This document shows positions 1-7,762 of a DNA stretch of 12,100 nt, one piece after another. Numbering within the stretch: position 1 is the stretch's first letter; each line of letters opens with the position of its first letter. Under the pieces are notes generated by a model, which saw only the letters and a program-made list of their open reading frames with translations, had not been told where the DNA came from and made no database searches. The position numbers were made by a program, and so were the translations under genes. Source of the stretch: Thermoplasmata archaeon (GTDB taxonomy: Archaea; Thermoplasmatota; Thermoplasmata; Thermoplasmatales; Thermoplasmataceae); contig JAKAAE010000036.1 of NCBI GenBank assembly GCA_021797225.1, positions 1-12,100 on the forward strand, in the 5' to 3' direction.

Positions 1-347
1 CTTTTAATGGTATATGTACCCCTCATTTCAGAGGATTGCACCACAATTTTTTTCAGGCGATCGTATCTATCGACGAACATCTCGCGGAAATCTTCAACTG
101 AACTGTGGGCTTTGATATCCGGTATATACACCTCAAAATCCATTTTTTTACGTACTGGCTGCCTGATTAATTTTAAAACATCATTTAATGTGAGAAAACC
201 GCTATCAAGAACCTCCTGCGTAACCAGATGCGGGAGCAATTCACCCATGCCCGCATCAAGTATTCTATCAAGGGCATCCTTTGTAACCATGATGCCTTTC
301 TCATGAAAATACGTAAGTACCTTGATCCGGTTATCGAACAAATCCAT
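1..347 (-). CDS. polB: DNA polymerase D (Pol II) small subunit DP1, N-terminal part, cut by window edge
   Basis: Reverse-strand reading from the ATG at 347 gives 115 residues with no stop before the edge, starting MDLFDNRIKVLTYFHEKG. DP1 is the exonuclease (Mre11-like phosphoesterase) subunit of archaeal replicative polymerase D. Only the N-terminal domain is visible: a helical segment (about residues 1-65) followed by the recognisable stretch FEVYIPDIKAHSSVEDFREM and then FVDRYDRLKKIV (about 71-102). In DP1 proteins this kind of 'SVEDF..FVDRYDRLKKI' segment precedes the OB-fold and phosphoesterase domains. The nuclease motifs lie outside the window, so the call rests on this segment alone. 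The two ATGs just upstream (363 and 355) run straight into stops, so 347 is the first usable start. The promoter is not convincing. Recognition is from memory of the family, not from a search. Confidence 0.72.
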   Translation of the reverse strand, partial: MDLFDNRIKVLTYFHEKGIMVTKDALDRILDAGMGELLPHLVTQEVLDSGFLTLNDVLKLIRQPVRKKMDFEVYIPDIKAHSSVEDFREMFVDRYDRLKKIVVQSSEMRGTYTIK

Positions 348-668
348 TACAACATTAATACATCCTTCCTTTAATTTTTATTGGAATTTTTTTTGATCAA
401 TTCATTTTCGGTGAGATATTATAAAGTTAAACTACTAATCTCTCAACAATGGAAATACAATGCACTTCGGAATAACCAAACACATCTTTAATTTTATAGT
501 GATTATTTAACCTTAGACTGGATTTTGTTAATAAAGACTCTGTTATGTTATGTTTGTGTGTTATTGCCAATTTGATAATTATAATTACAGTATGTAATGA
601 TCATTTATATAACAAAGAATTAAAAAATAATTATTAGTTATAGCAACCGATACATCTAATTTAAGTAA

Positions 669-1106
669 AGGTATAATGGGAAGAAGTCTTGGAAGTTATT
701 TACAGCTATGTACCGTATATTCCAGGATTTTGTGAAATCTAAAGTTAAGGAAACGAATTTATAAATAGCATATAATAGAAATAATAATATCACAATTTTA
801 TTACATAGAAAAGGTATTTCGATCTTTTTGCTCATTCAGGAAATATCATTGAAAACCGTAAAGGAGGTATGTAAGTAATATGAACTAACTAAGTACAAAT
901 ATTATAAGTCTTTTAAAGAGGCTCCTAGTTTTCAAGCTTTACACTAAAAGTATTGGGATAGAAGAATTGAATTTTATCGATTAAAAGGGTGGATTTATTT
1001 TTTTCATGATGCTTTTCTAGAATCAAGCAATAATAGTTTCAACACGACAAATCATGTTTTAGTTGAATTGGTTAAAAAATATTTTAGCAAATATAACAAA
1101 GTCTAG
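669..1106 (+). pseudogene. Possible remnant of a decayed coding sequence (unidentified)
   Basis: One frame (codons beginning at 669) reads about 145 codons with only three internal TAA stops (762, 876, 945) before a TAG at 1104. The other two plus frames across the same DNA carry clearly more stops. Translated pieces look protein-like, for example KSWKLFTAMYRIFQDFVKSK near 684, ISLKTVKEVCK just before 876, and RRIEFYRLKGWIYFFHDAF after 957. I could not assign a family; a degraded transposase is one guess. AT-rich noncoding DNA can give similar-looking peptides, and shorter peptide-like runs also appear in other frames here, so this is weak evidence. Confidence 0.25.
1074..1086 (-). terminator. 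Possible T-rich terminator of the MFS-amidohydrolase operon
   Basis: On the minus strand, about 45-55 bases beyond the amidohydrolase stop, the sequence reads ATATTTTTTAACC. Archaeal RNA polymerase commonly stops at T-runs without a hairpin. The DNA is AT-rich throughout, so this is only a candidate. Confidence 0.3.
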
Positions 1107-1128
1107 AGTTTAATTTAATTCATACTGT

Positions 1129-2343
1129 TTACCCGTATACTTCTCTTCCCCTGAAAATTACCTGCCTTTGTTGTGTAAGATTTCTGATATCTTTAATGGG
1201 GTCATTCTTTAAAAAAACTAAATTGGCATCTTTGCCAACCTCCAAAGTCCCAGTTCTATTTTCGTTCCCTAACACCTTAGCAGCATTGATGGTTATAGAC
1301 CTCAGGACATCTATATTTGCCATTCCATATTCAGACATTAATATAGCTTCATCAATAAGTCGAGGAATATCACCGAAGTTCGGTGAATATGCATCAGTAC
1401 CCCCAGCAATTTTTACACCTGCATCAATGGCATTAAGGAAAGCTTCTTTGTGATGTTTTGCAACTTCCTTGGCTTTCTTGATGGCCTCGGGCATAACGCC
1501 GGGAACATCCTCGGCTAATTTTTTATAAACAAGTAGGGTAGGAACGTAGACAATACCTTTTTGGGCCATCCTTCTGGCAGTATCTTTATCCATAAAAGCT
1601 CCATGATGTATAACTTCTACACCGTTTTCTACACAGTTTTTAATACCCTCTAAGTTGAGAGCATGGGCGGTTACTTTAATTTTGTATTTACTTGCCTCGC
1701 TGGTGATCGTCTTAATCTCTTCCGGATCAAGTTGTATCGATTCTAATTTTTCTGCCCCATATGATCCATAAGCTCCTGATGTGGCAGAAATTTTTAAAAG
1801 ATCAGCACCATTTTTAATTAGATTCCTTGTTGCCCTCAGAGCGTCATCCTTCCCGCTGATTTCATAGCCCAAGCCTGCTCCATGTCCACCTATTATGCAT
1901 ATTATTCTTCCAGTTGCATATAGCTCTGGACCGAATATTACTCCTTGCCTTATAGCTGCAGCCAGGTCAATAGCTAAATCATCCACGGAACCGACGTCCA
2001 AAAGCGATGTTACTCCAATTTTTAGATGATCCATTGCATTTTTGTAAGCGCGTATGATTCCTATTTTAGGTCCTTCCTTGGCTAATGTTGATTTTGGATC
2101 TATGCCCCCATTCCAGTTGAGATGTACATGAAGGTCTGCCATACCTGGTATTAAAAAATTATCATTACCGTCTATTACATGTACTTCAGTCTTTGTACCC
2201 GATAAGCTAGGCCCTATGTCTATTATTTTTCCATCGGAAATCAAAATATTCTGTTTTTCTTTTATAGCCGCCTCTCTTACATCTACCAAATTCACATTTT
2301 TTATCAAAGTTTCTTTATTTCCGTTCATAATTTCACCTTCCAT
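1129..2343 (-). CDS. Metal-dependent amidohydrolase (prolidase / imidazolonepropionase-like)
   Basis: This 404-residue protein is a full-length amidohydrolase-superfamily enzyme with a small beta domain formed by both ends (about 10-65 and 365-400) around a TIM barrel. Visible metal and active-site residues are the HxH motif in ADLHVHL (H72, H74), a lysine in LLKISATSGAYGS (K184, probably carboxylated), histidines in VTAHAL (H227) and VIHHGAF (H246/H247), and the aspartate of GGTDA (D327). This pattern fits the binuclear subgroup that includes Xaa-Pro dipeptidase-like and carboxypeptidase-like enzymes often named 'imidazolonepropionase or related'. The likely reaction is hydrolysis of an N-acyl or peptide bond in the cytoplasm; the substrate is not readable. 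Its ATG follows the TGA of the MFS gene with no gap, so the two are probably translated together. GAGG precedes M1 by 5 bases, and GGTGA precedes an alternative start at M6 (2328), so the start is uncertain by five codons. Confidence 0.85.
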   Translation of the reverse strand: MEGEIMNGNKETLIKNVNLVDVREAAIKEKQNILISDGKIIDIGPSLSGTKTEVHVIDGNDNFLIPGMADLHVHLNWNGGIDPKSTLAKEGPKIGIIRAYKNAMDHLKIGVTSLLDVGSVDDLAIDLAAAIRQGVIFGPELYATGRIICIIGGHGAGLGYEISGKDDALRATRNLIKNGADLLKISATSGAYGSYGAEKLESIQLDPEEIKTITSEASKYKIKVTAHALNLEGIKNCVENGVEVIHHGAFMDKDTARRMAQKGIVYVPTLLVYKKLAEDVPGVMPEAIKKAKEVAKHHKEAFLNAIDAGVKIAGGTDAYSPNFGDIPRLIDEAILMSEYGMANIDVLRSITINAAKVLGNENRTGTLEVGKDANLVFLKNDPIKDIRNLTQQRQVIFRGREVYG

Positions 2344-3747
2344 TCAAGCCTCGGGGGCAGAAGTTGCCTCCAGATCCTTACTTGTCGTCTCTTTACCCAA
2401 TATAATCACTGCTAGAGCACCTATTAACATGATTATAAAACTCATTACAAATATTCCTGAAAAATGAATGGACGATAATAGTACACCGAAAAGTATTGGA
2501 GAAGCTATAGCGCCAACTCTTGCAAACGAGGATGCGTACCCCATTCCAGAGGTTCTAAATTTTGTTGGGTACTGTTCAGGTGTATAAATATAAACTCCGC
2601 CGAATAGACCGTTCAGGAAGAAAGACATCAGCGCGTAAAGCACGATAATAAGCACAAACATTCTACTATATGCTAAAGCAATTGCCACAGAGGCACCAGC
2701 CAGCATGAAAATTACCAATAGCAATTTTCGTCCTATTTTATCGCTTATGAAGGCAGCTACATAGTAACCAGGGGCCTGCATAATATAAGATAGTAGGGAA
2801 ACGCCAAGAGAAGTTACTATGGTATAACCTAAGGCTACAAGTAATGTAGGGGCAAATGTAAAGAACCCATAGTAGGCAAAGCCGGTTGAAAACCAGAGAA
2901 TCCAGAGCATAGCGGTCCTCCTAATATATTGCTTAGACCATATTTCTCTGAAGCTGTTCTCCTTTTTTGATGACTTTTGTTTAGCTCGTTCAAACGTTTC
3001 ATAGACATCTTTGACATAGCTTTCACTGCTTTCACCGTTTATAGTTTTTGGGAGGTCAAGGTTTCCACGTATTTTTGTAAGTACTGCATCTGCCTCGGCA
3101 TCTTTCGCATTTAATCTAAGCCATCGTGGAGATTCCGGCAGTTTAAATCTCATAACAATAACGTAAAAAACAGGCAGGGCAGTAATTATAATTGCAATAC
3201 GCCACCCAATAATGGGTATTGGTACTAGAAAGTAACCTAGTATTGCTGCGATTATAAAACCGAATGAGAAAAATCCAGTAAGATAACCTGTATATTTCCC
3301 TCTAATTGATCTAGGGATGAATTCACTGAAATATGGTGCAATTACTGCACTCTCACCGCCAATGCCAAACCCCGCAACTATTCTTAGAATAGTGAGCTCG
3401 GAGAAGTTTGCGGAAAAGGCGCTTACTAGTGTGAAAATAGAATAGATTATCAACGTATATTGAATGGATTGTTTCCTTCCAAATTTATCACCTATTAATC
3501 CCCAAAAAGTTGCACCTATCAAATAGCCTATCAATGTGCTCGCTGCAAGCACTCCCGTCTCTAGCCCATTCAGATTAAAAGGCACAGTTATTATGGGCAA
3601 TATAAATGCAATTATAGCTAGAGATAGAGCATCGAATGTGTATCCCAGTCCACCCAAAACCATTAATTTACGATAGAAACTTTTATTCATTGAGGAATCT
3701 ATCAATGCCACATCTCTTGCGATTTTCCAATTGAGAGAATTTTCCAT
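2344..3747 (-). CDS. MFS transporter, sugar-porter/NiaP-like type
   Basis: An inner-membrane secondary transporter with about 12 hydrophobic segments. Counting from the upstream ATG at 3762 (472 residues), family signatures are GLIGDKFGRK between TM2 and TM3 (88-97), LPESPRWL after TM6 (208-215), a charged central loop rich in K/E (about 216-275), DKIGRK between TM8 and TM9 (341-346), and PEQYPTKFRTSGMG before TM11 (395-408). The last is typical of the NiaP/SV2-like and aromatic-acid branches rather than true hexose carriers. I chose the ATG at 3747 (M6 of the longer frame, 467 residues) because the TTTATAAT box near 3771 lies about 24 bases upstream, right for a leaderless mRNA starting there; ATGs at 3756 and 3762 would lie before that transcription start. 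It is the first gene of an operon with the adjoining amidohydrolase and probably imports that enzyme's substrate or a related compound (inference). The substrate is unknown. Confidence 0.88.
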   Translation of the reverse strand: MENSLNWKIARDVALIDSSMNKSFYRKLMVLGGLGYTFDALSLAIIAFILPIITVPFNLNGLETGVLAASTLIGYLIGATFWGLIGDKFGRKQSIQYTLIIYSIFTLVSAFSANFSELTILRIVAGFGIGGESAVIAPYFSEFIPRSIRGKYTGYLTGFFSFGFIIAAILGYFLVPIPIIGWRIAIIITALPVFYVIVMRFKLPESPRWLRLNAKDAEADAVLTKIRGNLDLPKTINGESSESYVKDVYETFERAKQKSSKKENSFREIWSKQYIRRTAMLWILWFSTGFAYYGFFTFAPTLLVALGYTIVTSLGVSLLSYIMQAPGYYVAAFISDKIGRKLLLVIFMLAGASVAIALAYSRMFVLIIVLYALMSFFLNGLFGGVYIYTPEQYPTKFRTSGMGYASSFARVGAIASPILFGVLLSSIHFSGIFVMSFIIMLIGALAVIILGKETTSKDLEATSAPEA

Positions 3748-3766
3748 GACACGCATAAACATACTA

Positions 3767-3776
3767 AATTATAAAC
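3767..3776 (-). promoter_or_regulatory. TATA box of the MFS-amidohydrolase operon
   Basis: Minus-strand GTTTATAATT is centred about 24 bases before the ATG at 3747 but only about 9 before the ATG at 3762. This spacing supports the shorter MFS start and leaderless transcription. Confidence 0.5.
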
Positions 3777-4644
3777 TTGTTGATTAGTTTCCTGCCATTT
3801 TTGCACCTGTTAATTATTTAATGTAACAAAAAATTTAGCTATTATTAAATCACCATACATAGAAGATGTTGAATAATTTTATTACATCCTTTTTTACTTC
3901 TTTGAGCTCCCCAACCCAAATCAGTATCGCCATACTATAAAGCTAAAAACACTATCATGCTATTCCGATTATGCAGTCAAACCAACGCCTAATGATATAA
4001 ATTCTTATAACTATTGAAGGAAAAAATAGCACACAAAATACAAAATTATGCAACCCCAGTTACATATTATATACCCCTTCTGGATATTTTTGCTGAGTTA
4101 TTGTCAGTATAATTTAACTATATACAAAAATGCCCACATCAATATAAATACCATAATCTTTGAATATAACATATTATTAACTTTTATTTCTTGCCTATTA
4201 TCAAATATAAATCAATGATAAACAATCGCCATTTCTATGTTTAGTTTAAATATATGAATTGTAAATATATTCTTAAATGGTAATTAGGTATAATTGAGAT
4301 TTTATGGTGGGTTTATAAAATTATAATTTTTCTAAAGAGTTCATAGTCTCTCTGATATTATTGCATAACCTTGGAAATTAGTCATTTGTGATACTAGGGA
4401 TTCTTTGCACGAATTTGTAATATAGAATACCGATAATTATGACCACGCCCAACGATTATATGTGTAACGATTTTTTTAAACATATAGGAACATACAGGAT
4501 GGCACAAATCAATTCAAGCTTTGTATAGAGAATATTATTTGACATTGCCACTTGGTCAATGATTTAAAAGTTATGGGTATAATAAATAACTCTCTTATTG
4601 TATATGTATTTTTTTAGTTTATCTAAAAATTTTTCATGAATAAT
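3777..4644. other. Long gene-free intergenic stretch between divergent MFS and guaB
   Basis: About 870 AT-rich bases with no open frame of coding quality on either strand. The ends carry the promoters of the two divergent transcripts. A short imperfect inverted repeat (CATTG ... CAATG, about 4543-4561) lies about 115 bases before guaB. A plus-strand frame around 4336-4617 gives some protein-like pieces, but its stop density is about what AT-rich DNA should give, so I do not call a remnant. No RNA gene recognised. Confidence 0.55.
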
Positions 4645-4660
4645 CTTAAATAGTTTATAA
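4645..4660 (+). promoter_or_regulatory. Promoter of guaB (TATA-like elements)
   Basis: CTTAAATA (4645-4652) is centred about 25 bases before the guaB ATG, right for a leaderless message. The better-looking TTTATAA (4654-4660) is only about 17 bases from the ATG and would place transcription start inside the gene, so the first is the more likely box. Confidence 0.45.
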
Positions 4661-4673
4661 GTCTTACTTTTCC

Positions 4674-6131
4674 ATGTTTAAAGAGAAGTTTCAAAATATA
4701 AAAGAGGGCTATACATTCGATGATGTACTGCTCAAACCATTGCATTCATCAATAGAACCAAAAAATGCAGATGTTTCCAGTAGTTTTTCACGGCATATAA
4801 AGGTCAGGATACCCATAATCAGTTCTCCAATGGATACGGTAACAGAAGACCCCATGGCAATAGCAATGGCACGTTACGGTGCACTTGGTATTATACATAG
4901 AAATATGTCATCCAACGAGCAGATAGAAATGATTAAAAAGGTCAAGAAAGAGGAGAGCATCATAATACGGGATGTCTTCTCCATCGATCCGGAAACACCT
5001 GTAAACGTTGCAAGAACACTGATGAAAACCAAAAATATAGCAGGCCTTCCTGTTGTATCTTCCGGCAAACTCATCGGTATTTTGACAAAAAGGGACCTGG
5101 AATTTTCTGACTCTGACGGTTCCGTAAAGGACATAATGACAAAAGACGTTATTACTGCGGATCAGAATGTGTCCATAGAGGATGCAAAATATATTTTATA
5201 CAAAAACAGGGTTGAAAAACTTCCACTTGTGGATTCCAGGGGAAGATTGATGGGATTAATAACTGCAAAGGACATTAAAACCCGTGAGAAATTCCCCAAT
5301 GCCTCCAGGGATGAACAGGGTCAGCTGATGGTCGGAGCTGCTATAGGAGCATATGATATGGATAGGGCAATAAACCTCGAAAAGGCGGGATCGGATTTCC
5401 TTGTTATCGATACTGCCCATGCCCATAACAACAATGTTCTATCATCATTGAAGAAAATAAGAAAGGAAATAGGTATAGATATTGTGGCCGGAAATATTGC
5501 TACAGCCGAGGCTGCGGAGGACCTTATATCTATAGGTGTTGATGGCCTCCGTGTGGGAATAGGCCCGGGATCTATCTGCACAACAAGAATTGTTGCCGGT
5601 GTTGGAGTACCGCAGTTAACCGCCATATCAGATGTGGCAGATGTAGCTTCAGGGCATGGAATTCCTGTAATAGCAGATGGCGGCATACGATATTCGGGCG
5701 ACATGATCAAGGCCATGGCGGCAGGAGCATCAACGGTAATGCTGGGTTCCCTTCTTGCGGGCACGGAGGAGAGCCCCGGTACCGAAATGATCATAAATGG
5801 CAGGAAATATAAAGCTTACCGCGGTATGGGATCCATCGGTGCTATTAAAGCCGGAAAATCCGACAGATACGGAAAACTTGGAAACAATGAATTCATAGCA
5901 GAGGGAGTAGAAGGATCGGTACCCTACAGGGGCAAAGTTTCAGAGAATCTCTTCCAGTTTATCGGTGGAATCAAAACAGGCATGGGATATCTCGGTGCAG
6001 CAAATCTTCAGGAACTCAGGGAAAAGGCCACATTCGTAAAAATTACAAATAATGGATTGAAAGAGAGCCACCCACATGATATAAGAATTGTTTCTGAACC
6101 TCCGAACTACCAGAATTCCGGGATTTATTGA
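4674..6131 (+). CDS. guaB: Inosine-5'-monophosphate dehydrogenase
   Basis: A 485-residue, normal-length IMPDH that oxidises IMP to XMP with NAD, the committed step of GTP synthesis in the cytosol. It opens with the family N-terminus [12 protein letters not shown] (11-22), then SSPMDTVTE (50-58). Two CBS domains are inserted at about 95-205 ([20 protein letters not shown] and [20 protein letters not shown]). The barrel resumes with VGAAIG (220-225) and [11 protein letters not shown] (D246). The catalytic loop is [11 protein letters not shown] with nucleophile C302. [10 protein letters not shown] (about 344-353) and YRGMGSIGA (382-390) bind IMP phosphate. The flap carries KSDRY (about 395-399) and [12 protein letters not shown] (409-420). 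All key residues are present. The start is fixed by the conserved N-terminus. It stands as a single gene with its own promoter; the next gene starts 80 bases later behind another TATA box. Confidence 0.97.
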   Translation: MFKEKFQNIKEGYTFDDVLLKPLHSSIEPKNADVSSSFSRHIKVRIPIISSPMDTVTEDPMAIAMARYGALGIIHRNMSSNEQIEMIKKVKKEESIIIRDVFSIDPETPVNVARTLMKTKNIAGLPVVSSGKLIGILTKRDLEFSDSDGSVKDIMTKDVITADQNVSIEDAKYILYKNRVEKLPLVDSRGRLMGLITAKDIKTREKFPNASRDEQGQLMVGAAIGAYDMDRAINLEKAGSDFLVIDTAHAHNNNVLSSLKKIRKEIGIDIVAGNIATAEAAEDLISIGVDGLRVGIGPGSICTTRIVAGVGVPQLTAISDVADVASGHGIPVIADGGIRYSGDMIKAMAAGASTVMLGSLLAGTEESPGTEMIINGRKYKAYRGMGSIGAIKAGKSDRYGKLGNNEFIAEGVEGSVPYRGKVSENLFQFIGGIKTGMGYLGAANLQELREKATFVKITNNGLKESHPHDIRIVSEPPNYQNSGIY

Positions 6132-6140
6132 TAACAATAT

Positions 6141-6156
6141 CTTTTTAAATTTCTAT
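6141..6156 (+). terminator. Possible T-rich terminator after guaB
   Basis: About 10-25 bases after the guaB stop the plus strand reads ATCTTTTTAAATTTCT. A T-run here fits archaeal termination before the next promoter; no hairpin is visible. Confidence 0.3.
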
Positions 6157-6183
6157 CTGAAATACGAATCTGCTCTGACAAAT

Positions 6184-6192
6184 TTTTTATAA
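6184..6192 (+). promoter_or_regulatory. TATA box of the small winged-helix gene
   Basis: TTTTTATAA is centred about 24-25 bases before the ATG at 6212, the spacing expected for a leaderless transcript. It separates this gene from guaB. Confidence 0.5.
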
Positions 6193-6211
6193 GTATCTGT
6201 ATTTTATAGAT

Positions 6212-6460
6212 ATGAATCAGGATGATATTATCCGCGTGCTGCAAAATCATGAAATGACACAGAATCAGATTGCTGATAAAATAATAGGGAGATACAATGC
6301 AGAGGACAAATCAAATGAGGGCTATCTCAAAATAGGTGCACAGATACTTGTTGAAAATAAGCTGGAATTCCTGTTAAACCAAATGGTTGAGGAACATATA
6401 CTGGGAATAAAAAGAATCAGTGAAGGCATGCTGGAACTGGTATATTACTTCATACCTTGA
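6212..6460 (+). CDS. Small winged-helix-like protein, function unknown
   Basis: An 82-residue soluble protein that I do not recognise as a named family. The N-terminal half reads like a helix-turn-helix: DDIIRVLQNH (4-13), then EMTQNQIADKI (14-24). A third helix follows at about 48-61 (NKLEFLLNQMVEEH), and the C-terminus (ILGIKRISEGMLELVYYFIP) looks like the two-strand wing of a wHTH. About one residue in three is charged; there is no metal cluster or membrane segment. Base use resembles guaB and truD, and a well-placed TATA box precedes it, so it is probably a real gene. It could be a small DNA-binding regulator or a tRNA/protein-binding partner. Position between guaB and truD gives no functional clue. 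The function is inferred only from predicted fold. Confidence 0.7.
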   Translation: MNQDDIIRVLQNHEMTQNQIADKIIGRYNAEDKSNEGYLKIGAQILVENKLEFLLNQMVEEHILGIKRISEGMLELVYYFIP

Positions 6461-6492
6461 AAATTCTGGCACTAACATTAATCAGTACTTCA

Positions 6493-6500
6493 ATATATAA
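6493..6500 (+). promoter_or_regulatory. TATA-like box before truD
   Basis: ATATATAA lies about 18-22 bases before the two adjacent ATG codons at 6515 and 6518. The spacing is slightly short and favours the second ATG or a one-codon ambiguity. Confidence 0.4.
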
Positions 6501-6514
6501 TAAATGGATAATGT

Positions 6515-7762
6515 ATGATGAATGATTCCAGCATCGGAATAGAGGGCTATTCTACCACAACTCCCGGAATCAACGGGAAAATAAAATATGATCCTGACAG
6601 TTTTACTGTTAATGAAATACCACTGGAAATACCGGAAAAAAAGGACGGCAAATATACAGTGTTAAAAATAAGGCTTACCAACTGGGACACAAACAAATTC
6701 CTGATGCACCTTGCGGACAGGCTACATATAAGCAATAAAAGGATAACTTATGCCGGCACAAAGGATAAAATAGGCATAACTACACAGTATTTCTGTTTAA
6801 ATCTTCCAGAAAACACCAGCATAGGAAACCTCAACATAAAGGATGCAGAAATCCTTTCGAGTACCCGCACCGATATAATGATCAAACTTGGCGATCTACT
6901 GGGAAACGAGTTTATAATAGGAATAAAATCAGATGAGGACAATAATAGAAAAATAAATGATACTGTAAATCAAATAAACGAGAATAAAGGCTTTCCAAAC
7001 TTTTACGGTTTTCAGCGCTTCGGCAGCATAAGGGCCAATACACATAAAATAGGTAAATTGCTTCTACAAAACAGATATGCAGATGCGGTCAAACTGTATA
7101 TTTACGATCCGGAATTCGACAGTGAGGATTACAGAAAACATTACGGGGAAACAGAGGACGCAGAACTTGCCCTGAAGGAGTTTCCAGAATATCTCAGCTT
7201 TGAAAGGGCACTCCTTGGCTATATAGCAAGGGAAAAAACATATAACAATGCCTTCAGCGTATTTCCGAGAAATCTTTCAATGCTATTTATTCACGCCTAT
7301 CAGTCATATCTGTTTAATCGAATACTCAGTGAACGCATGAAATTAACCGGCAACATGCATACGGTTATGGATGGTGATAACTTATATTCGCTGGATCAGT
7401 ATTTCAATCCGGATAAACGTGAAATGATACATGCAACAAAATATAATTTAGATAAACTGAACAACCTTTCGGCTGCGGGGAAGGTAAGGCCCGTCATTCC
7501 CCTGATCGGTTATAACACAGAGCTATCCGGTGGAATGGAAGGAGAAATAGAAACAAATATCATGGGACTGGAATCCATCTCAAAAAAGGACTTCGACACA
7601 GTGTCAGGAGATAAAATGAGTTCATCCGGGGATTACAGGATAATTTCAGCACTGCCCGTCGATTTCAAATTCATGGGAAAAAATAAAGTTGGATTCTCTC
7701 TGGGAAAGGGGATATACGCAACATCCCTCATGAGAGAAATAATAAAGGAGAACTTAGATTAG
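6515..7762 (+). CDS. truD: tRNA pseudouridine synthase TruD (archaeal type)
   Basis: A 415-residue TruD-family enzyme, longer than E. coli TruD because archaeal members carry a larger insertion domain. In bacteria TruD makes pseudouridine 13 in tRNA; archaeal and eukaryotic (Pus7) relatives act at position 13 and/or 35, so the site here is not fixed. The catalytic aspartate is D84 in ITYAGTKDKIGITTQ (77-91). Other family marks are KYDPDSFTVNEIP (24-36, the N-terminal 'DF.V.E' segment), NFYGFQRFGSIRANTH (162-177), the helix FIHAYQSYLFNRILSER (about 258-274), and YATSLMREIIK near the C-terminus. ATG codons at 6515 and 6518 are both possible. The 3' end overlaps the convergent TBP gene by nine bases. 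It appears monocistronic. Confidence 0.95.
   Translation: MMNDSSIGIEGYSTTTPGINGKIKYDPDSFTVNEIPLEIPEKKDGKYTVLKIRLTNWDTNKFLMHLADRLHISNKRITYAGTKDKIGITTQYFCLNLPENTSIGNLNIKDAEILSSTRTDIMIKLGDLLGNEFIIGIKSDEDNNRKINDTVNQINENKGFPNFYGFQRFGSIRANTHKIGKLLLQNRYADAVKLYIYDPEFDSEDYRKHYGETEDAELALKEFPEYLSFERALLGYIAREKTYNNAFSVFPRNLSMLFIHAYQSYLFNRILSERMKLTGNMHTVMDGDNLYSLDQYFNPDKREMIHATKYNLDKLNNLSAAGKVRPVIPLIGYNTELSGGMEGEIETNIMGLESISKKDFDTVSGDKMSSSGDYRIISALPVDFKFMGKNKVGFSLGKGIYATSLMREIIKENLD

Larger units (their letters stand above)
348..1128. other. Long AT-rich gene-free stretch between polB and the amidohydrolase gene
   Basis: No intact reading frame of convincing coding quality occupies these 780 bases, which is long for a compact Thermoplasmatales genome. 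It holds many TATA-like strings but none placed before a gene. A run of T in the amidohydrolase sense near 1074-1086 could end that operon. One plus-strand frame in the right half has relatively few stops and is listed separately as possible decayed coding DNA. No tRNA-like cloverleaf or CRISPR-like repeat was seen. Confidence 0.6.

Noticed and set aside
7..306. Plus-strand open frame of 99 codons at the left edge
   Set aside because: It is the shadow of the DP1 gene, whose minus-strand translation gives recognisable protein sequence over the same bases.
596..605. Ten-base palindrome AATGATCATT in the left gene-free stretch
   Set aside because: Short, AT-rich and not next to a promoter; expected by chance.
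861..882. AAGGAGGTATG, which looks like a strong ribosome-binding site
   Set aside because: The following ATG codons run into stops within a few codons, so no gene follows it.
4336..4617. Protein-like pieces in one plus-strand frame before guaB
   Set aside because: Five or more stops in about 94 codons is about what AT-rich DNA gives, so there is no real sign of a gene remnant.
5321..5794. Minus-strand open frame of 157 codons inside guaB
   Set aside because: Lies wholly within the IMPDH barrel-coding region; its Ala/Ser/Pro/Ile-rich translation is typical of an antisense shadow.
6515..6521. ATGATGA at the truD start resembling a C box of a C/D guide RNA
   Set aside because: It is explained by the start codons; no matching D box and guide arrangement was seen.
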